Shown: one piece after another, positions 18,387 to 27,456 of the stretch | Layout of the letters: every line of letters begins with the position of its first letter | Position numbering within the stretch: position 1 is the first letter of the stretch | Source: JANMOK01 sp031415055 | GTDB lineage: Bacteria; Pseudomonadota; Alphaproteobacteria; Rhodobacterales; Rhodobacteraceae | Assembly: GCA_031415055.1 (NCBI GenBank) | Contig: JANOQZ010000006.1 | Span: 1 to 64,000 of the forward strand | Reading direction: 5' to 3' | Length of the DNA: 64,000 nt | Program-made: the position numbers and the translations under genes | Notes under the pieces: model-generated | The model's database searches: none | Told to the model about the DNA's origin: nothing | What the model saw: only the letters and a program-made list of their open reading frames with translations

Positions 18387-19016
18387 ATGACTTTGCTGAA
18401 ATCCTGCGCTGCCTTCGCTTTGGCCCTGTCTTTGTCCAGCGTGGCCTTCGCGCAAGAAGCCACCACGCCAACCGCCGACGATCAATTCCCCGTCGCCCCC
18501 GCAACCGATGCCGCGCCCAGCGAATATACCAAGGCCACCCATGGCGATTGGCAAATTCGCTGCACCACGGCGGCCATCGAACATTGCGTGCTGTATCAAC
18601 TGATCAAAGACGAAGCAGGAGTCCCCGTCGTTGAAATCACCATGGTCAAACTGCCCGAAGGCGGCCAAGCCATCGCCGGAGTAACCGCCGTCACCCCGCT
18701 TGGCACCGTTCTGACCACCGGTTTTGCCTTTCAAGTTGATGAGAACCCGGCGCGGCAATACCCCTACAATTGGTGCACCCCCAACGGCTGTTTCTCGCGC
18801 TTTGGCCTGGATGCATCGGGCATTGCCATGATGAAAACCGGCAGCGACGGCGTTGTCGCCCTGTTCTCGCTCGGTCAACCGAAAGAGCCGATCCGCCTGA
18901 AACTGTCGCTCAACGGCTTCACTGCCGGCTTCACCGAACTCACCGTCGCCCCCAACGCTGCGGCGGAACCCGCCGAGCCAGCGCCCGTGGTAGACTCGCC
19001 GGTGACCGGGCAATAG
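18387..19016 (+). CDS. Invasion-associated locus B (IalB) family protein
   Basis: 209-residue periplasmic protein with Sec signal (cleaved after AFAQ), IalB family. The mature domain shows HGDWQIRC, YQLIKDEAG and the paired cysteines of YNWCTPNGCFSR. In Bartonella IalB assists erythrocyte entry; free-living relatives are common and their function is unknown. Only one base separates its stop from the convergent ketosynthase gene. Confidence 0.88.
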   Translation: MTLLKSCAAFALALSLSSVAFAQEATTPTADDQFPVAPATDAAPSEYTKATHGDWQIRCTTAAIEHCVLYQLIKDEAGVPVVEITMVKLPEGGQAIAGVTAVTPLGTVLTTGFAFQVDENPARQYPYNWCTPNGCFSRFGLDASGIAMMKTGSDGVVALFSLGQPKEPIRLKLSLNGFTAGFTELTVAPNAAAEPAEPAPVVDSPVTGQ

Positions 19017-19017
19017 T

Positions 19018-20226
19018 TCAAACCGCCCTCACCGCAATCACCGCATTCAAGCCGCCAAACGCAAACGCGTTGCTCAACGCCACCTTAACCTTGGCCGCAC
19101 GCGCCGCATTCGGCACCACATCCAGATTGCACTCCGGATCGGGCTTTTCATAGCCGATGGTCGGCGCGATCACGCCGTCTTTCACTGCCATGATGCAGGC
19201 CAACAATTCCACCGCGCCGGTTCCACCAATCAAATGCCCGTGCATCGATTTGGTCGATGAAATCAACAATTCATCTGCAAGCGCTCCAAACGCCGCCCGC
19301 ACCGCTGCGCATTCGGTCCGATCATTCACCACCGTCCCGGTGCCATGGGCATTGATATAGCCGACGTCGGACGGCGCAATTCGCGCATCGCGTAACGCCC
19401 CCAGCATCGCCCGCCTTGCGCCATCCATATTCGGCGTCACAATATCACTGGCGTCCGATGTCATCGCGAAGCCAATCACTTCCGCCAAAATCTGCGCACC
19501 CCGAGCCCGCGCATGTTCGAACTCCTCAAACACAAACACCGCCGCACCCTCGCCCTGCACCATGCCATTGCGCGTCGCACAAAACGGACGGCAGCCGTCG
19601 TTTGACATCACGCGCAAGCCCTCCCAAGCCTTGATGCCGCCAAAAACCAGCATGCTTTCGCTTCCACCCGTTAGCATCACCGTTGAAGCTCCCGACCGGA
19701 TCAAATGAAACGCCTGTCCCATTGCATGGTTGGATGAAGCGCAGGCCGACGCCACGGTATAACAGGCCCCGCGAAAATCGAACGCCATCGACAAATGGCT
19801 GGCCGCCGCCGAATTCATCAATTTTGGCACGACAAAGGGGTGCACGCGGTTTTTACCCTCGGCATAAACCGTGCGGTAATTCTCGTCTTGCGTCTGCAAG
19901 CCACCGCCTGCCGTTCCCAAAATCACACCGCAGTCGGGTGCCAATTCCTCAGACACTACCAAGCCCGACGAAAACATCGCCTCGCGGCCAGCCAGTAAAG
20001 CAAACTGGGTGAATCGGTCATACAACACCAATTCCTGCCTCGAAAACTGCGCTGCCGGATCATATCCCTTGATCTGCCCGCCGATCTGAATCGACAGCCG
20101 CTCGACATCGACAATGTCCAATGGCCCAATCCCGCAACGACCCTCGCGCATTCCTTCCATCGTCGCAGCAGCCGACATACCCAAAGCGCTAACAGCACCT
20201 TGGCCGGTGATGACGACGCGCTTCAT
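19018..20226 (-). CDS. Beta-ketoacyl-ACP synthase (FabF/KAS II-like)
   Basis: 402 residues, thiolase fold, catalytic triad C162 (ASACASS), H294 (INAHGTGT) and H331 (SMHGHLIGGTG). It condenses malonyl-ACP with acyl-ACP. It is not the housekeeping fabF next to acpP; it lies directly after a dedicated ACP and lpxD on the same strand, which suggests elongation of a special acyl chain, possibly for lipid A. The gap to the ACP gene is three bases. Confidence 0.87.
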   Translation of the reverse strand: MKRVVITGQGAVSALGMSAAATMEGMREGRCGIGPLDIVDVERLSIQIGGQIKGYDPAAQFSRQELVLYDRFTQFALLAGREAMFSSGLVVSEELAPDCGVILGTAGGGLQTQDENYRTVYAEGKNRVHPFVVPKLMNSAAASHLSMAFDFRGACYTVASACASSNHAMGQAFHLIRSGASTVMLTGGSESMLVFGGIKAWEGLRVMSNDGCRPFCATRNGMVQGEGAAVFVFEEFEHARARGAQILAEVIGFAMTSDASDIVTPNMDGARRAMLGALRDARIAPSDVGYINAHGTGTVVNDRTECAAVRAAFGALADELLISSTKSMHGHLIGGTGAVELLACIMAVKDGVIAPTIGYEKPDPECNLDVVPNAARAAKVKVALSNAFAFGGLNAVIAVRAV

Positions 20227-20229
20227 CGA

Positions 20230-20499
20230 CTAGGCATGGCCGGAATCGGCAACCAACCCCTCAACCGAACTGATAATCGCCCCAACCGAGGAAATATCAA
20301 AATCCGATTGTTCCGGCGCATTCGCGTTGAAGGGTACCGAAATATCAAACGCTTCCTCAATCGAGAAAATCGACTCCACCAAGCCGAGGGAATCAATCCC
20401 CAATTCCTCCAGCGTCGTCGCAGGGCTGATTTCCGATGGGTCAATCACCGCCTGTTCCGCGATAATTTCGATTACCCGGTTTTTCACATTATCTGACAT
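20230..20499 (-). CDS. Acyl carrier protein (specialised)
   Basis: 89 residues, acidic, with the phosphopantetheine site LGIDSLGLVES (Ser37). It differs from housekeeping AcpP in carrying a longer C-terminal half (NANAPEQSDFDISSVG). Start ATG at 20499 with AGAGG just upstream; an ATG four codons earlier is less likely. It sits between lpxD and a ketosynthase and probably carries their acyl substrates. Confidence 0.88.
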   Translation of the reverse strand: MSDNVKNRVIEIIAEQAVIDPSEISPATTLEELGIDSLGLVESIFSIEEAFDISVPFNANAPEQSDFDISSVGAIISSVEGLVADSGHA

Positions 20500-20530
20500 G
20501 GGCCTCTCCATGTTAAACGTTTGCTCTTAA

Positions 20531-21622
20531 TTATTGTTCGGCTTTGGTTTTTGTCAGCCGTTTTTCGATTTCGTCAACTTTCGCTGCCAGTCGTGGCAAG
20601 CGCCGCAGTGCTTTGTAGCTTTCGATATTGGTTTGCATCTTAACCGCCGGATTGCCCATCACCATGCGGTTTGAAGGCACATGTGAGGAAATTCCCGACT
20701 TTCCTGCGGCAATCACATCCGACCCGATATTGATATGATCGGCCACGCCTACCTGACCACCCAATATCACCCTGGCACCAATCACCGAACTGCCTCCAAT
20801 CCCAACTTGGGCGCAAAGCAAACAGTTTTTGCCTACCAGCACATTGTGCCCAATCATCACCAAATTGTCGATTTTTGTGCCGTCCCCAATCACCGTATTG
20901 GCAATCGTTCCCCTGTCAATCGTTGCCCCTGCACCAACCTCGACATCATCGCCAATCACAACCGAGCCTAGCGAGTTGATCCGCACAAAGCCTTCTGTTT
21001 GACTGGCCCCGGTGATCTGGCCGGTCGCTTTGACCTCCTCCAAAGCTCCCGGTTTTGGCGTCACATAGGAAAACCCGTCCCCGCCGATCACCGCATTGGC
21101 TTGGGCCGTGAAATTCGCCCCGATCACCACCCGCGCGCCGATACGCACGCCGCTATGGATCAGCGCATTGGCCCCAATCGTGGCATTCTCCGCCACCGAA
21201 CAATGCGACAAAATCGTGCAGTTTTCACGCAAGCGAACCCCCGCCCCGATCACCACAAACGCCCCGATGCGGGCAGCTTTGCCAATAACTGCCGAGGGGT
21301 GAATGACAGCCAAATCGTGCACGCCCTCGTCAATTTCCGGCGGCAGTGCAAATACCCGCGTCACACCTGCCATCACATAACGCGAACGTGGTGCGAATAT
21401 CGCTGCTTTCAACCCCAATGCCCGCCAATCTGCACCCGGCCACACGATTGCAGCCCGTGCTTTGCCAAAGGCAATGCCGTCGCCAAACGCTTTGTCCATC
21501 GCCAAAGCCAAGTCGTTAGGACCGGCACTGGCAGGTTCGGCTGGTCGCAAGATTCGCAGTGTCACGTCGCCTTCGGCTTCAGCCCCCAAAGCCGCCGCGA
21601 TTTCTGCAATGCTATAGACCAT
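20531..21622 (-). CDS. lpxD: UDP-3-O-acylglucosamine N-acyltransferase LpxD
   Basis: 363 residues; adds the second 3-hydroxyacyl chain in lipid A synthesis, using acyl-ACP. It has an N-terminal uridine-binding domain (about 1-100), then left-handed beta-helix hexapeptide repeats (IGKAARIG, IGANALIHSG, IGDGTKIDNLVMIGHNV) with the catalytic-type His of MIGHNVLVG, and a C-terminal helical tail. The housekeeping neighbours fabZ, lpxA and lpxB are absent here; instead an ACP and a ketosynthase follow on the same strand. Confidence 0.93.
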   Translation of the reverse strand: MVYSIAEIAAALGAEAEGDVTLRILRPAEPASAGPNDLALAMDKAFGDGIAFGKARAAIVWPGADWRALGLKAAIFAPRSRYVMAGVTRVFALPPEIDEGVHDLAVIHPSAVIGKAARIGAFVVIGAGVRLRENCTILSHCSVAENATIGANALIHSGVRIGARVVIGANFTAQANAVIGGDGFSYVTPKPGALEEVKATGQITGASQTEGFVRINSLGSVVIGDDVEVGAGATIDRGTIANTVIGDGTKIDNLVMIGHNVLVGKNCLLCAQVGIGGSSVIGARVILGGQVGVADHINIGSDVIAAGKSGISSHVPSNRMVMGNPAVKMQTNIESYKALRRLPRLAAKVDEIEKRLTKTKAEQ

Positions 21623-21629
21623 GACGCGT

Positions 21630-23270
21630 TCAGCTTTCCGGCAGGTCTATCGTCACGCCCGCCGCTTCCAGTGCCGCGAAAACCGTGGCGTCCCGCCCGT
21701 AAACATCGTCCAGATACTCAATCTGCCCGGCGTCATTCTGCCAAACCGTCAGATAGGTCAAATGCACCGGTACCGGCTGATCCAGATAAACGGGTGTTTC
21801 CCGACCAGTGTCCAGCAACCTTTGAAACAGGCCTTCCGCGTCGTCCGTTTGCCGCGACAGCAACAGAAAGGCCAAATCGCGCGGTCGCGCCACGCGCACG
21901 CAACCGTGGCTGAACGCCCGGGCAATCTTGTCAAACAAGCTCTTGGAAGGCGTATCATGCAGGTAAATGTCGAACTGATTGGGGAACAGGAATTTTACCT
22001 TTCCCAAAGCATTACCGTCCCCCGGCGGCTGGCGCATGGTCACGGGAAACCAACTTTGATTGAACTGACTGAAATCGACTCGCGTCGGGTCAATTTGTTT
22101 ACCCCTGTAGAATATCTGAATGCCCTGCCGGTTCATCGCATTATTGTTGGCCTGCAACTGCGGCAGATATTCCTTGGTGATAATGGAAACCGGCACGTGC
22201 CACGACGGATTGATCATCATATGGGTCATCACGTCGGAAAATTCCGGCGTTTGGGTTTTGCCAACCTTGCCAACGACGGTTTTGCTCTCAAAAACTATCA
22301 CACCATCGTCATAGACCTGCACGACGAAGGCCGGGATATTCACTTGTATGTGGCGGTTGCCGCGCGGGATGTTCAGCCAACGTTCACGCTCCAAATTGAC
22401 CAGCACTTGCTGCAGCAAATCACGGTCGGACCGGTTCAACATCGCCACGGTACGCGGGCCGACTGCACCGTCATCTGACAGACCATTGGCTGCTTGGAAC
22501 AGCTTCACCATTGTCAACAACGCGTCGTCATAAAACTCTGATGTGCCTAATCCCTGCGAAAACCCCACCGCCCCCAGTCGCGCCCGCATTTGTGCGACAC
22601 GCGGCCCGCTCATCCCCGGACGCAATATTGCGCCCTCTTCGACCAAGCCAACTTCTTGCCCGACATTCAGCATCGCTTCGATGCGGGCCTTTTCGCCAAG
22701 CAGCATTTTATAGCGCGGGTTCAATGGTTCCAGACCGGCGAACAAATCGGCCCCACTTGACGCGGCAACCACCCGCGCCAGCAAATCTGTGGTGTTTTCG
22801 CGCGGGCTGCGGACCGCCAGTTCCGGGTCCACCGATTTGGGCAACAGAATTCCCGCATGCAAGTCCTGCGCATATTTCAGATAAGTACCGACCGCCGATA
22901 CTTCGGCCATCGCGGCCGACACTGGATCGTGTGCATCGCCAAAAGCCTGACTGACTGCCAAAGCGTGATACCGGGCGGCAGGCAATCCGTGCAAAGGCGC
23001 ATCGGCCAAAGCTTGGTTCAAAGCTTGCGCAAATCCCACCCGATCTGCGCCGGAAAACAAAGGATGGTAGTTTCGCGCCGCATAAAACGCCGCGACTTCC
23101 GCCAGATCCGGACCAGCCAAGGCCAATTGGTCGGCCAATGCCTGACCGTCAACCGACAAAGTAACCGTTGCCCCCGTGCTCTGGGCCAGCGAATAGGACG
23201 CATGACCCGCCCCCACGACCATCGCACCTAACACCAACAACCGCTTTAGAATGTTGCTCAAAACAAACAT
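21630..23270 (-). CDS. L,D-transpeptidase, LdtD/YcbB type
   Basis: About 546 residues with an N-terminal signal segment (SLAQ cleavage), a substrate/scaffold region, a peptidoglycan-binding domain (about residues 210-270, GPRVAQMRARLG) and a YkuD catalytic domain with HDTPSKSLF and the active-site SHGCVRVARP cysteine. These enzymes form 3-3 (mDAP-mDAP) cross-links in the wall. I chose the ATG at 23270 over an upstream GTG. It is divergent from a MepK-like endopeptidase that cuts such links, matching the ycbB-ycbK pairing in E. coli. Confidence 0.9.
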   Translation of the reverse strand: MFVLSNILKRLLVLGAMVVGAGHASYSLAQSTGATVTLSVDGQALADQLALAGPDLAEVAAFYAARNYHPLFSGADRVGFAQALNQALADAPLHGLPAARYHALAVSQAFGDAHDPVSAAMAEVSAVGTYLKYAQDLHAGILLPKSVDPELAVRSPRENTTDLLARVVAASSGADLFAGLEPLNPRYKMLLGEKARIEAMLNVGQEVGLVEEGAILRPGMSGPRVAQMRARLGAVGFSQGLGTSEFYDDALLTMVKLFQAANGLSDDGAVGPRTVAMLNRSDRDLLQQVLVNLERERWLNIPRGNRHIQVNIPAFVVQVYDDGVIVFESKTVVGKVGKTQTPEFSDVMTHMMINPSWHVPVSIITKEYLPQLQANNNAMNRQGIQIFYRGKQIDPTRVDFSQFNQSWFPVTMRQPPGDGNALGKVKFLFPNQFDIYLHDTPSKSLFDKIARAFSHGCVRVARPRDLAFLLLSRQTDDAEGLFQRLLDTGRETPVYLDQPVPVHLTYLTVWQNDAGQIEYLDDVYGRDATVFAALEAAGVTIDLPES

Positions 23271-23582
23271 CGTTGCCCCATAACCACGCACAAGAAGATT
23301 GTCGAAATCATATACATTTGCGTCGGGGATGTCGCCATTCCCCCCTTTTTGACCTGAAAATTTAGTTCAGGCATGGGAAAAAGGCCACGTTTTGATAAAT
23401 TCTGCGCCAAAAACCCGCTTCCTGCCGGCCATCGGCGAAGACCCGCCGAGGAAAAAAGTGAGATAAAACTAACACTTGGTGACAGATTCGTTTTATGCAA
23501 TTACTGTGCCGGTAACGAGCACGTGTTTTAACGAATAACCGCGCAAAGCGGATCTACGGGACAATTTGAGGTCGGTTCATTT
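23271..23582. promoter_or_regulatory. Divergent intergenic region between ldtD-like and mepK-like genes
   Basis: A 312-base non-coding stretch that must hold both promoters. It is AT-richer than its surroundings, with several T and A runs (around 23336-23347 and 23453-23458). No convincing operator or riboswitch was recognised, and the open frames crossing it do not look like genes. Confidence 0.4.
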
Positions 23583-24149
23583 ATGTCGAGTAACGTGACA
23601 ACCACACGACGTGGAGTCTTGGGCGCTTTTGCTGGCATCGCTATGGTTGCCGCGGCCCCCAGTCACGCTGGTATTTTCTCATTGCTTCGCGGCGCCGGCG
23701 ACATTCGCCGGGTCAAAATGTATTCTGGCCGCACCGGTGAATTCATCGACACGATCTATTGGGTTGATGGCGATTACATCCCCGAGGCAATGAAGGAAGT
23801 TAACTATTTCATGCGCGATTGGCGCGAGAACGCCGTTGTGAAATACGATGTGCGCAACCTCGACATCATCGCCGCCACACAAAACCTGCTTGAAACCGAT
23901 GAGCCGTATTTGCTGCTCTCGGGCTATCGCACCCCGCATACCAACGCCGTGCTGCGCAACCGCAGTCGCGCCGTTGCCTCAAATTCCTATCATATGAAGG
24001 GTATGGCCGCCGATCTTCGGCTCAAATCCCGCTCGATCAAACAAATGGCCCATGCGGCGCTTGCCTGTAATTCTGGCGGCGTAGGCACCTATGGCCGATC
24101 AAATTTCGTCCACATGGATTGTGGCCCGATACGGACTTGGCGCGGCTGA
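23583..24149 (+). CDS. MepK/YcbK-like DUF882 peptidase (M15 family)
   Basis: 188 residues with a twin-arginine signal (TTTRRGVLGAFAG) and cleavage near SHAG. The DUF882/peptidase M15A core shows LSGYRTPHTN, HMKGMAADLRL (zinc His and Asp) and FVHMDCGPIRTW. E. coli MepK cleaves 3-3 cross-links made by LdtD; this gene is divergent from the LdtD-type gene, supporting the same role. It is exported folded via Tat. Confidence 0.88.
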   Translation: MSSNVTTTRRGVLGAFAGIAMVAAAPSHAGIFSLLRGAGDIRRVKMYSGRTGEFIDTIYWVDGDYIPEAMKEVNYFMRDWRENAVVKYDVRNLDIIAATQNLLETDEPYLLLSGYRTPHTNAVLRNRSRAVASNSYHMKGMAADLRLKSRSIKQMAHAALACNSGGVGTYGRSNFVHMDCGPIRTWRG

Positions 24150-24181
24150 TCTTTTCCCCCAAAAGATCCCCGTGTCGCGGA

Positions 24182-24206
24182 AAGCCCTGCTGAAAATGCA
24201 GGGCTT
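24182..24206. terminator. Strong stem-loop terminator between convergent genes
   Basis: Perfect 9-bp stem AAGCCCTGC (24182-24190) / GCAGGGCTT (24198-24206) with a 7-base loop, followed by a T-rich stretch (CTCGCATTTT). It lies 32 bases after the MepK-like stop and 31 before the regulator's stop, and could serve both strands. Confidence 0.7.
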
Positions 24207-24237
24207 CTCGCATTTTGGGACTTGGATTCACACCAAT

Positions 24238-25044
24238 TTATCGGGCAATCAGCACTTCGATGCCGCGACGCTCAAATTCCTTGGCATCACTGTTGGAAAT
24301 TCCATCATCGGTGATGAACGATTGGATCACTTCCAGCGAGGCCAACCTCGTGAATGACGATTTGTTAATCTTGGTTGAATCCGCCACCAGATAGACATGC
24401 GCGGCGGCCATTATCATCGCTTCTTTCAACTGCAAATCGGCAAAACTGGGGTAAGTCAGCCCAGTTTCCAGTGCCACTCCGGCGGTCGCCAGAAACAGCT
24501 TTCCGGCAAAAATGTTGCGGAAATATTCAACCGATTTGTCACCGCTTAACGACAATGTCGGCGCTTTGAACTGCCCACCGGGCATATGCACCGCAAACCC
24601 CGGCACGGCCCCCAAAATAATCGCGATGTTCAGAGCGTTGGTGATGATCGTCAGGCCGTGTCTGTCCACCAGTCGCATCGCCACTTCAGTTGTGGTCGTC
24701 CCCGCATCTAGGATCAAAGTTTCGCCATCGCTGACCAAACTGGCCGCCAAAGCCCCGATCTTGCGCTTTTTTTCCATATTGTCCTGATGGTGCAAGGTCA
24801 TCGTGCCAACCTGCGCAGGAACCGAATTCAGAAACGCCCCGCCATGTTCGCGGGTGATGAAACCTTCGTTTTCCAACCGCTCCAAATCTTGCCGGATCGT
24901 CGGTTCCGACACGTCAAACGCCGCGGACAAATCGCGAACACGCGCGGAACCTTCTTCTTGCACCCACTCCAAAATTTTGCGTCGACGCGGTTCGGCCAAC
25001 AAACCGACCGGCGATTCGAGCGTTTTCAACGGAAACTGGCTCAA
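24238..25044 (-). CDS. DeoR-family transcriptional regulator
   Basis: 268 residues: N-terminal winged HTH (about 22-75, VRDLSAAFDVSEPTIRQDLERLE, REHGGA) and a DeoRC sugar-phosphate sensing domain with DAGTTTTEVA and DKSVEYFRN motifs. Such proteins repress sugar operons and release DNA on binding a phosphorylated intermediate. The start is probably the TTG at 25044; no better codon precedes the HTH. Divergent from the sugar isomerase operon at 25168, which is its likely target. Confidence 0.88.
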   Translation of the reverse strand: MSQFPLKTLESPVGLLAEPRRRKILEWVQEEGSARVRDLSAAFDVSEPTIRQDLERLENEGFITREHGGAFLNSVPAQVGTMTLHHQDNMEKKRKIGALAASLVSDGETLILDAGTTTTEVAMRLVDRHGLTIITNALNIAIILGAVPGFAVHMPGGQFKAPTLSLSGDKSVEYFRNIFAGKLFLATAGVALETGLTYPSFADLQLKEAMIMAAAHVYLVADSTKINKSSFTRLASLEVIQSFITDDGISNSDAKEFERRGIEVLIAR

Positions 25045-25051
25045 GGTGTTT

Positions 25052-25128
25052 CTTTCGTTTACAGCATATTTCGCGATAATTCACATTTGCATTGATTGTA
25101 TTCGAAAACAAGTGTTATAAAACGAAAG
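25052..25128. promoter_or_regulatory. Candidate DeoR operator: separated inverted repeat
   Basis: CTTTCGTTT (25052-25060) and its exact complement AAACGAAAG (25120-25128) flank the divergent promoter region between the regulator and the isomerase gene. Related half-sites TTCGAAAAC (25101) and TCGAAAG (25132) lie nearby. TTCG/CGAA-containing half-sites are usual for DeoR-family repressors. The arrangement would allow looping or two-site binding controlling both directions. Confidence 0.5.
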
Positions 25129-25167
25129 TAATCGAAAGACACCAACCAGATTCGGGGGAAGTCGGCA

Positions 25168-26634
25168 ATGACACTCACAATTCGGCGAAAAGTCACGCTT
25201 GGCGTCGTCATTGGCAGTCGCGCTTTTTTCGGCCCCGCCCCCTGCCTGACTGCCCGCAACGACGTTTTGGCACAACTGGAAAAGCTGGGTATCACCGCGC
25301 TGACCCTGCCTTTTGATGCCACCGCCAACGGTGCGGTGCAAAACATCGCCGATGCCGAACTCTATGCCGCGTTCTTCAAAGCCCACCGCGATGCCATCGA
25401 CGGTCTGGTGATTTGCCTGCCCAATTTTGGTGATGAAATTGCCATCGCCGAACTAATCAACCGCGCCAAACTGGACGTGCCAATCCTGTTGCAAGCCAGC
25501 AATGACGAGGTGGACAAAGTTTCCGTCCACCAACGCCGCGACGCGTTCTGTGGCAAAATCTCTGTCACCAACAACTTTTGGCAATACGGCGTGCCCTTTA
25601 GCGAAACCACAGGCCATACCTGTGACACCGACAGCCTCGAATTCGGGGCCGATCTTGAACATTTCGCCCGGGTCTGCCGCACCGTGCGCGGTCTGCGCGG
25701 CGCAAGACTGGGGGCGATTGGTGCCCGCACCGGCGCGTTCCAGACCATGCGCTATTCCGAAAAACTGCTGCAATCGGCGGGTATGACGGTGGTAACGGTG
25801 GACCTCTCCGAAATGATGGGTGCCGCAGGCGCAATCCGCGACGACGAACCTGCGTTGCTAGAGAAAATGGACCGAATCCGCGCCTACGGCACAATTCCGG
25901 CCCATATCAAAACCGAACAAATCGTCAAACAGGCGAAATGGACCCTCGCCGTAAACCGCTGGATCGAGGCCAACGAATGCGACGCTTCCGCCATCCAATG
26001 CTGGCGCTCGCTGCAAGACAACTTCGGCTGCGCCACCTGCGTGACGATGAGCATGATGGGTGAGGAACTGATGCCCTCGGCATGCGAAGTAGACATCATG
26101 GGGGCGGTGTCGATGTATGCCCTTGCCTTGGCAAGTGGCGCACCGCCAGCAATCCTCGACTGGAACAACAACTATGGCGCGGAGGTCGACAAATGCGTCT
26201 GCACCCATTGCGGCAACTTCCCCAAATCTTTCATCGGCGACACGCCGGAAATTAGCGAATTGGATGTTCTGGGTGAAGTCATTGGCCGTTCCAAGTGCTT
26301 TGGTGCGGTCAAAGGCAAGGTCAAACCGGGGCCAATGACCTATTTCCGTCTGTCCTCGGATGACCGCGCGGGCAGTCTCAAATGCTACTTGGGCGAGGGT
26401 GAATTCACCGATGACCCTTTCCCGATGGACGGCGGCATCGCGGTGACGAAAGTCGCGCAACTGCGCCAATTGTTGCGCTTTGTCACCCAAAACGGCTTCG
26501 AACACCACGTCGCCATGGTGCGCGGCAATCATGCCGATGTGGTGAATGAGGCCGTCACTCGCTATCTCGGCTGGCCGATCTATCACCATGGCGCCACGCC
26601 GGAACCGACACTAACCTATCCGCGAAAGTTTTGA
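25168..26634 (+). CDS. L-fucose isomerase-like sugar isomerase (COG2407)
   Basis: 488 residues of the L-fucose/D-arabinose isomerase-like superfamily. The C-terminal catalytic domain shows metal-binding type motifs: MGEELMPSACEVDIMGA (Glu and Asp), DWNNNY and the CVCTHCGNFP cysteine-histidine stretch, then VRGNHAD. It should interconvert an aldose and a ketose. It is not a close FucI (which is about 590 residues), so the substrate cannot be assigned; sulfoquinovose isomerases and D-arabinose isomerases belong to the same broad superfamily. First gene of a five-gene operon with split transketolase, kinase and aldo/keto reductase. Confidence 0.82.
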   Translation: MTLTIRRKVTLGVVIGSRAFFGPAPCLTARNDVLAQLEKLGITALTLPFDATANGAVQNIADAELYAAFFKAHRDAIDGLVICLPNFGDEIAIAELINRAKLDVPILLQASNDEVDKVSVHQRRDAFCGKISVTNNFWQYGVPFSETTGHTCDTDSLEFGADLEHFARVCRTVRGLRGARLGAIGARTGAFQTMRYSEKLLQSAGMTVVTVDLSEMMGAAGAIRDDEPALLEKMDRIRAYGTIPAHIKTEQIVKQAKWTLAVNRWIEANECDASAIQCWRSLQDNFGCATCVTMSMMGEELMPSACEVDIMGAVSMYALALASGAPPAILDWNNNYGAEVDKCVCTHCGNFPKSFIGDTPEISELDVLGEVIGRSKCFGAVKGKVKPGPMTYFRLSSDDRAGSLKCYLGEGEFTDDPFPMDGGIAVTKVAQLRQLLRFVTQNGFEHHVAMVRGNHADVVNEAVTRYLGWPIYHHGATPEPTLTYPRKF

Positions 26635-26637
26635 TCT

Positions 26638-27456
26638 GTGAACCTTGCAAACGATCCAATTCCGCTGATCCGCGAAAAAGCCCTGTGGATGCGCCGCCGC
26701 GCATTCAAGATGGTCTACGATGCGCAATTGGGCCATCCCGGCGGCGATTTCTCGGCAATCGACGTGATTTCTACGCTGTATTTCGGCGTCCTGCGCTTTG
26801 ATCCAAAGCGGCCAAACATGGCCAACCGCGACCGCTTCATCATGTCCAAAGGCCACGCGACCGGGGCGCTTTACACGGCATTGGCCGCGGCAGGTTACTT
26901 CCCCGAAAGCTGGCTCGACACCTATATGCAACCAAATTCCAAACTCAACGGCCACCCGAACCGGATGTATTTGCCGGGCGTCGAAACCAACACCGGGCCC
27001 TTGGGTCACGGCCTGCCCGTCGCCCTTGGCATCGCCATTGCCGGGAAAATAACCAATGCGGATTATCGCACTTTTGTTCTGACTGGCGATGGTGAGTTGC
27101 AGGAAGGTTCCAATTGGGAAGCCGCAATGACCGCTGGCAACCGCAAATTGGCCAACCTGACCCTGATCATTGACCGCAACCGACTGCAGCAAGGTGCGGG
27201 CACCGAAGAAACCAACGGCCTTGACCCCTTGGATGACAAATTTCGCGCCTTCGGCTGGCAAGTGGAAACAGTCGATGGGCACGATCCTGCCGCGCTTCTG
27301 AACGCGCTGGCCACCAAACATGCCCAAAATCCGCTCTGCATCATCGCCTACACGACCAAGGGAAAAGGCGTATCCTTCATGGAAAACCAAGCAAATTGGC
27401 ACCACGGCGTGCCCAACGCCGCGCAATTCGCCCAAGCGATGGAGGAACTGGTTTGA
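26638..27456 (+). CDS. Transketolase-like, N-terminal (TPP pyrophosphate) subunit
   Basis: 272 residues equal to the first domain of transketolase: GHPGGDFSAIDVISTLYF, SKGHATGALYTALA, LGHGLPVALGIA and the TPP-Mg motif GDGELQEGSNWEAA. The start is GTG at 26638, three bases after the isomerase stop. Split transketolases of this size pair with a separate C-terminal subunit, here the next gene (4-base overlap). In sugar operons such pairs act on dedicated ketoses instead of pentose phosphates. Confidence 0.9.
   Translation: MNLANDPIPLIREKALWMRRRAFKMVYDAQLGHPGGDFSAIDVISTLYFGVLRFDPKRPNMANRDRFIMSKGHATGALYTALAAAGYFPESWLDTYMQPNSKLNGHPNRMYLPGVETNTGPLGHGLPVALGIAIAGKITNADYRTFVLTGDGELQEGSNWEAAMTAGNRKLANLTLIIDRNRLQQGAGTEETNGLDPLDDKFRAFGWQVETVDGHDPAALLNALATKHAQNPLCIIAYTTKGKGVSFMENQANWHHGVPNAAQFAQAMEELV

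Noticed and set aside
25168..26634. Calling the isomerase FucI
   Set aside because: It is about 100 residues shorter than FucI and no fuculose kinase or aldolase is present; only superfamily membership is supported.
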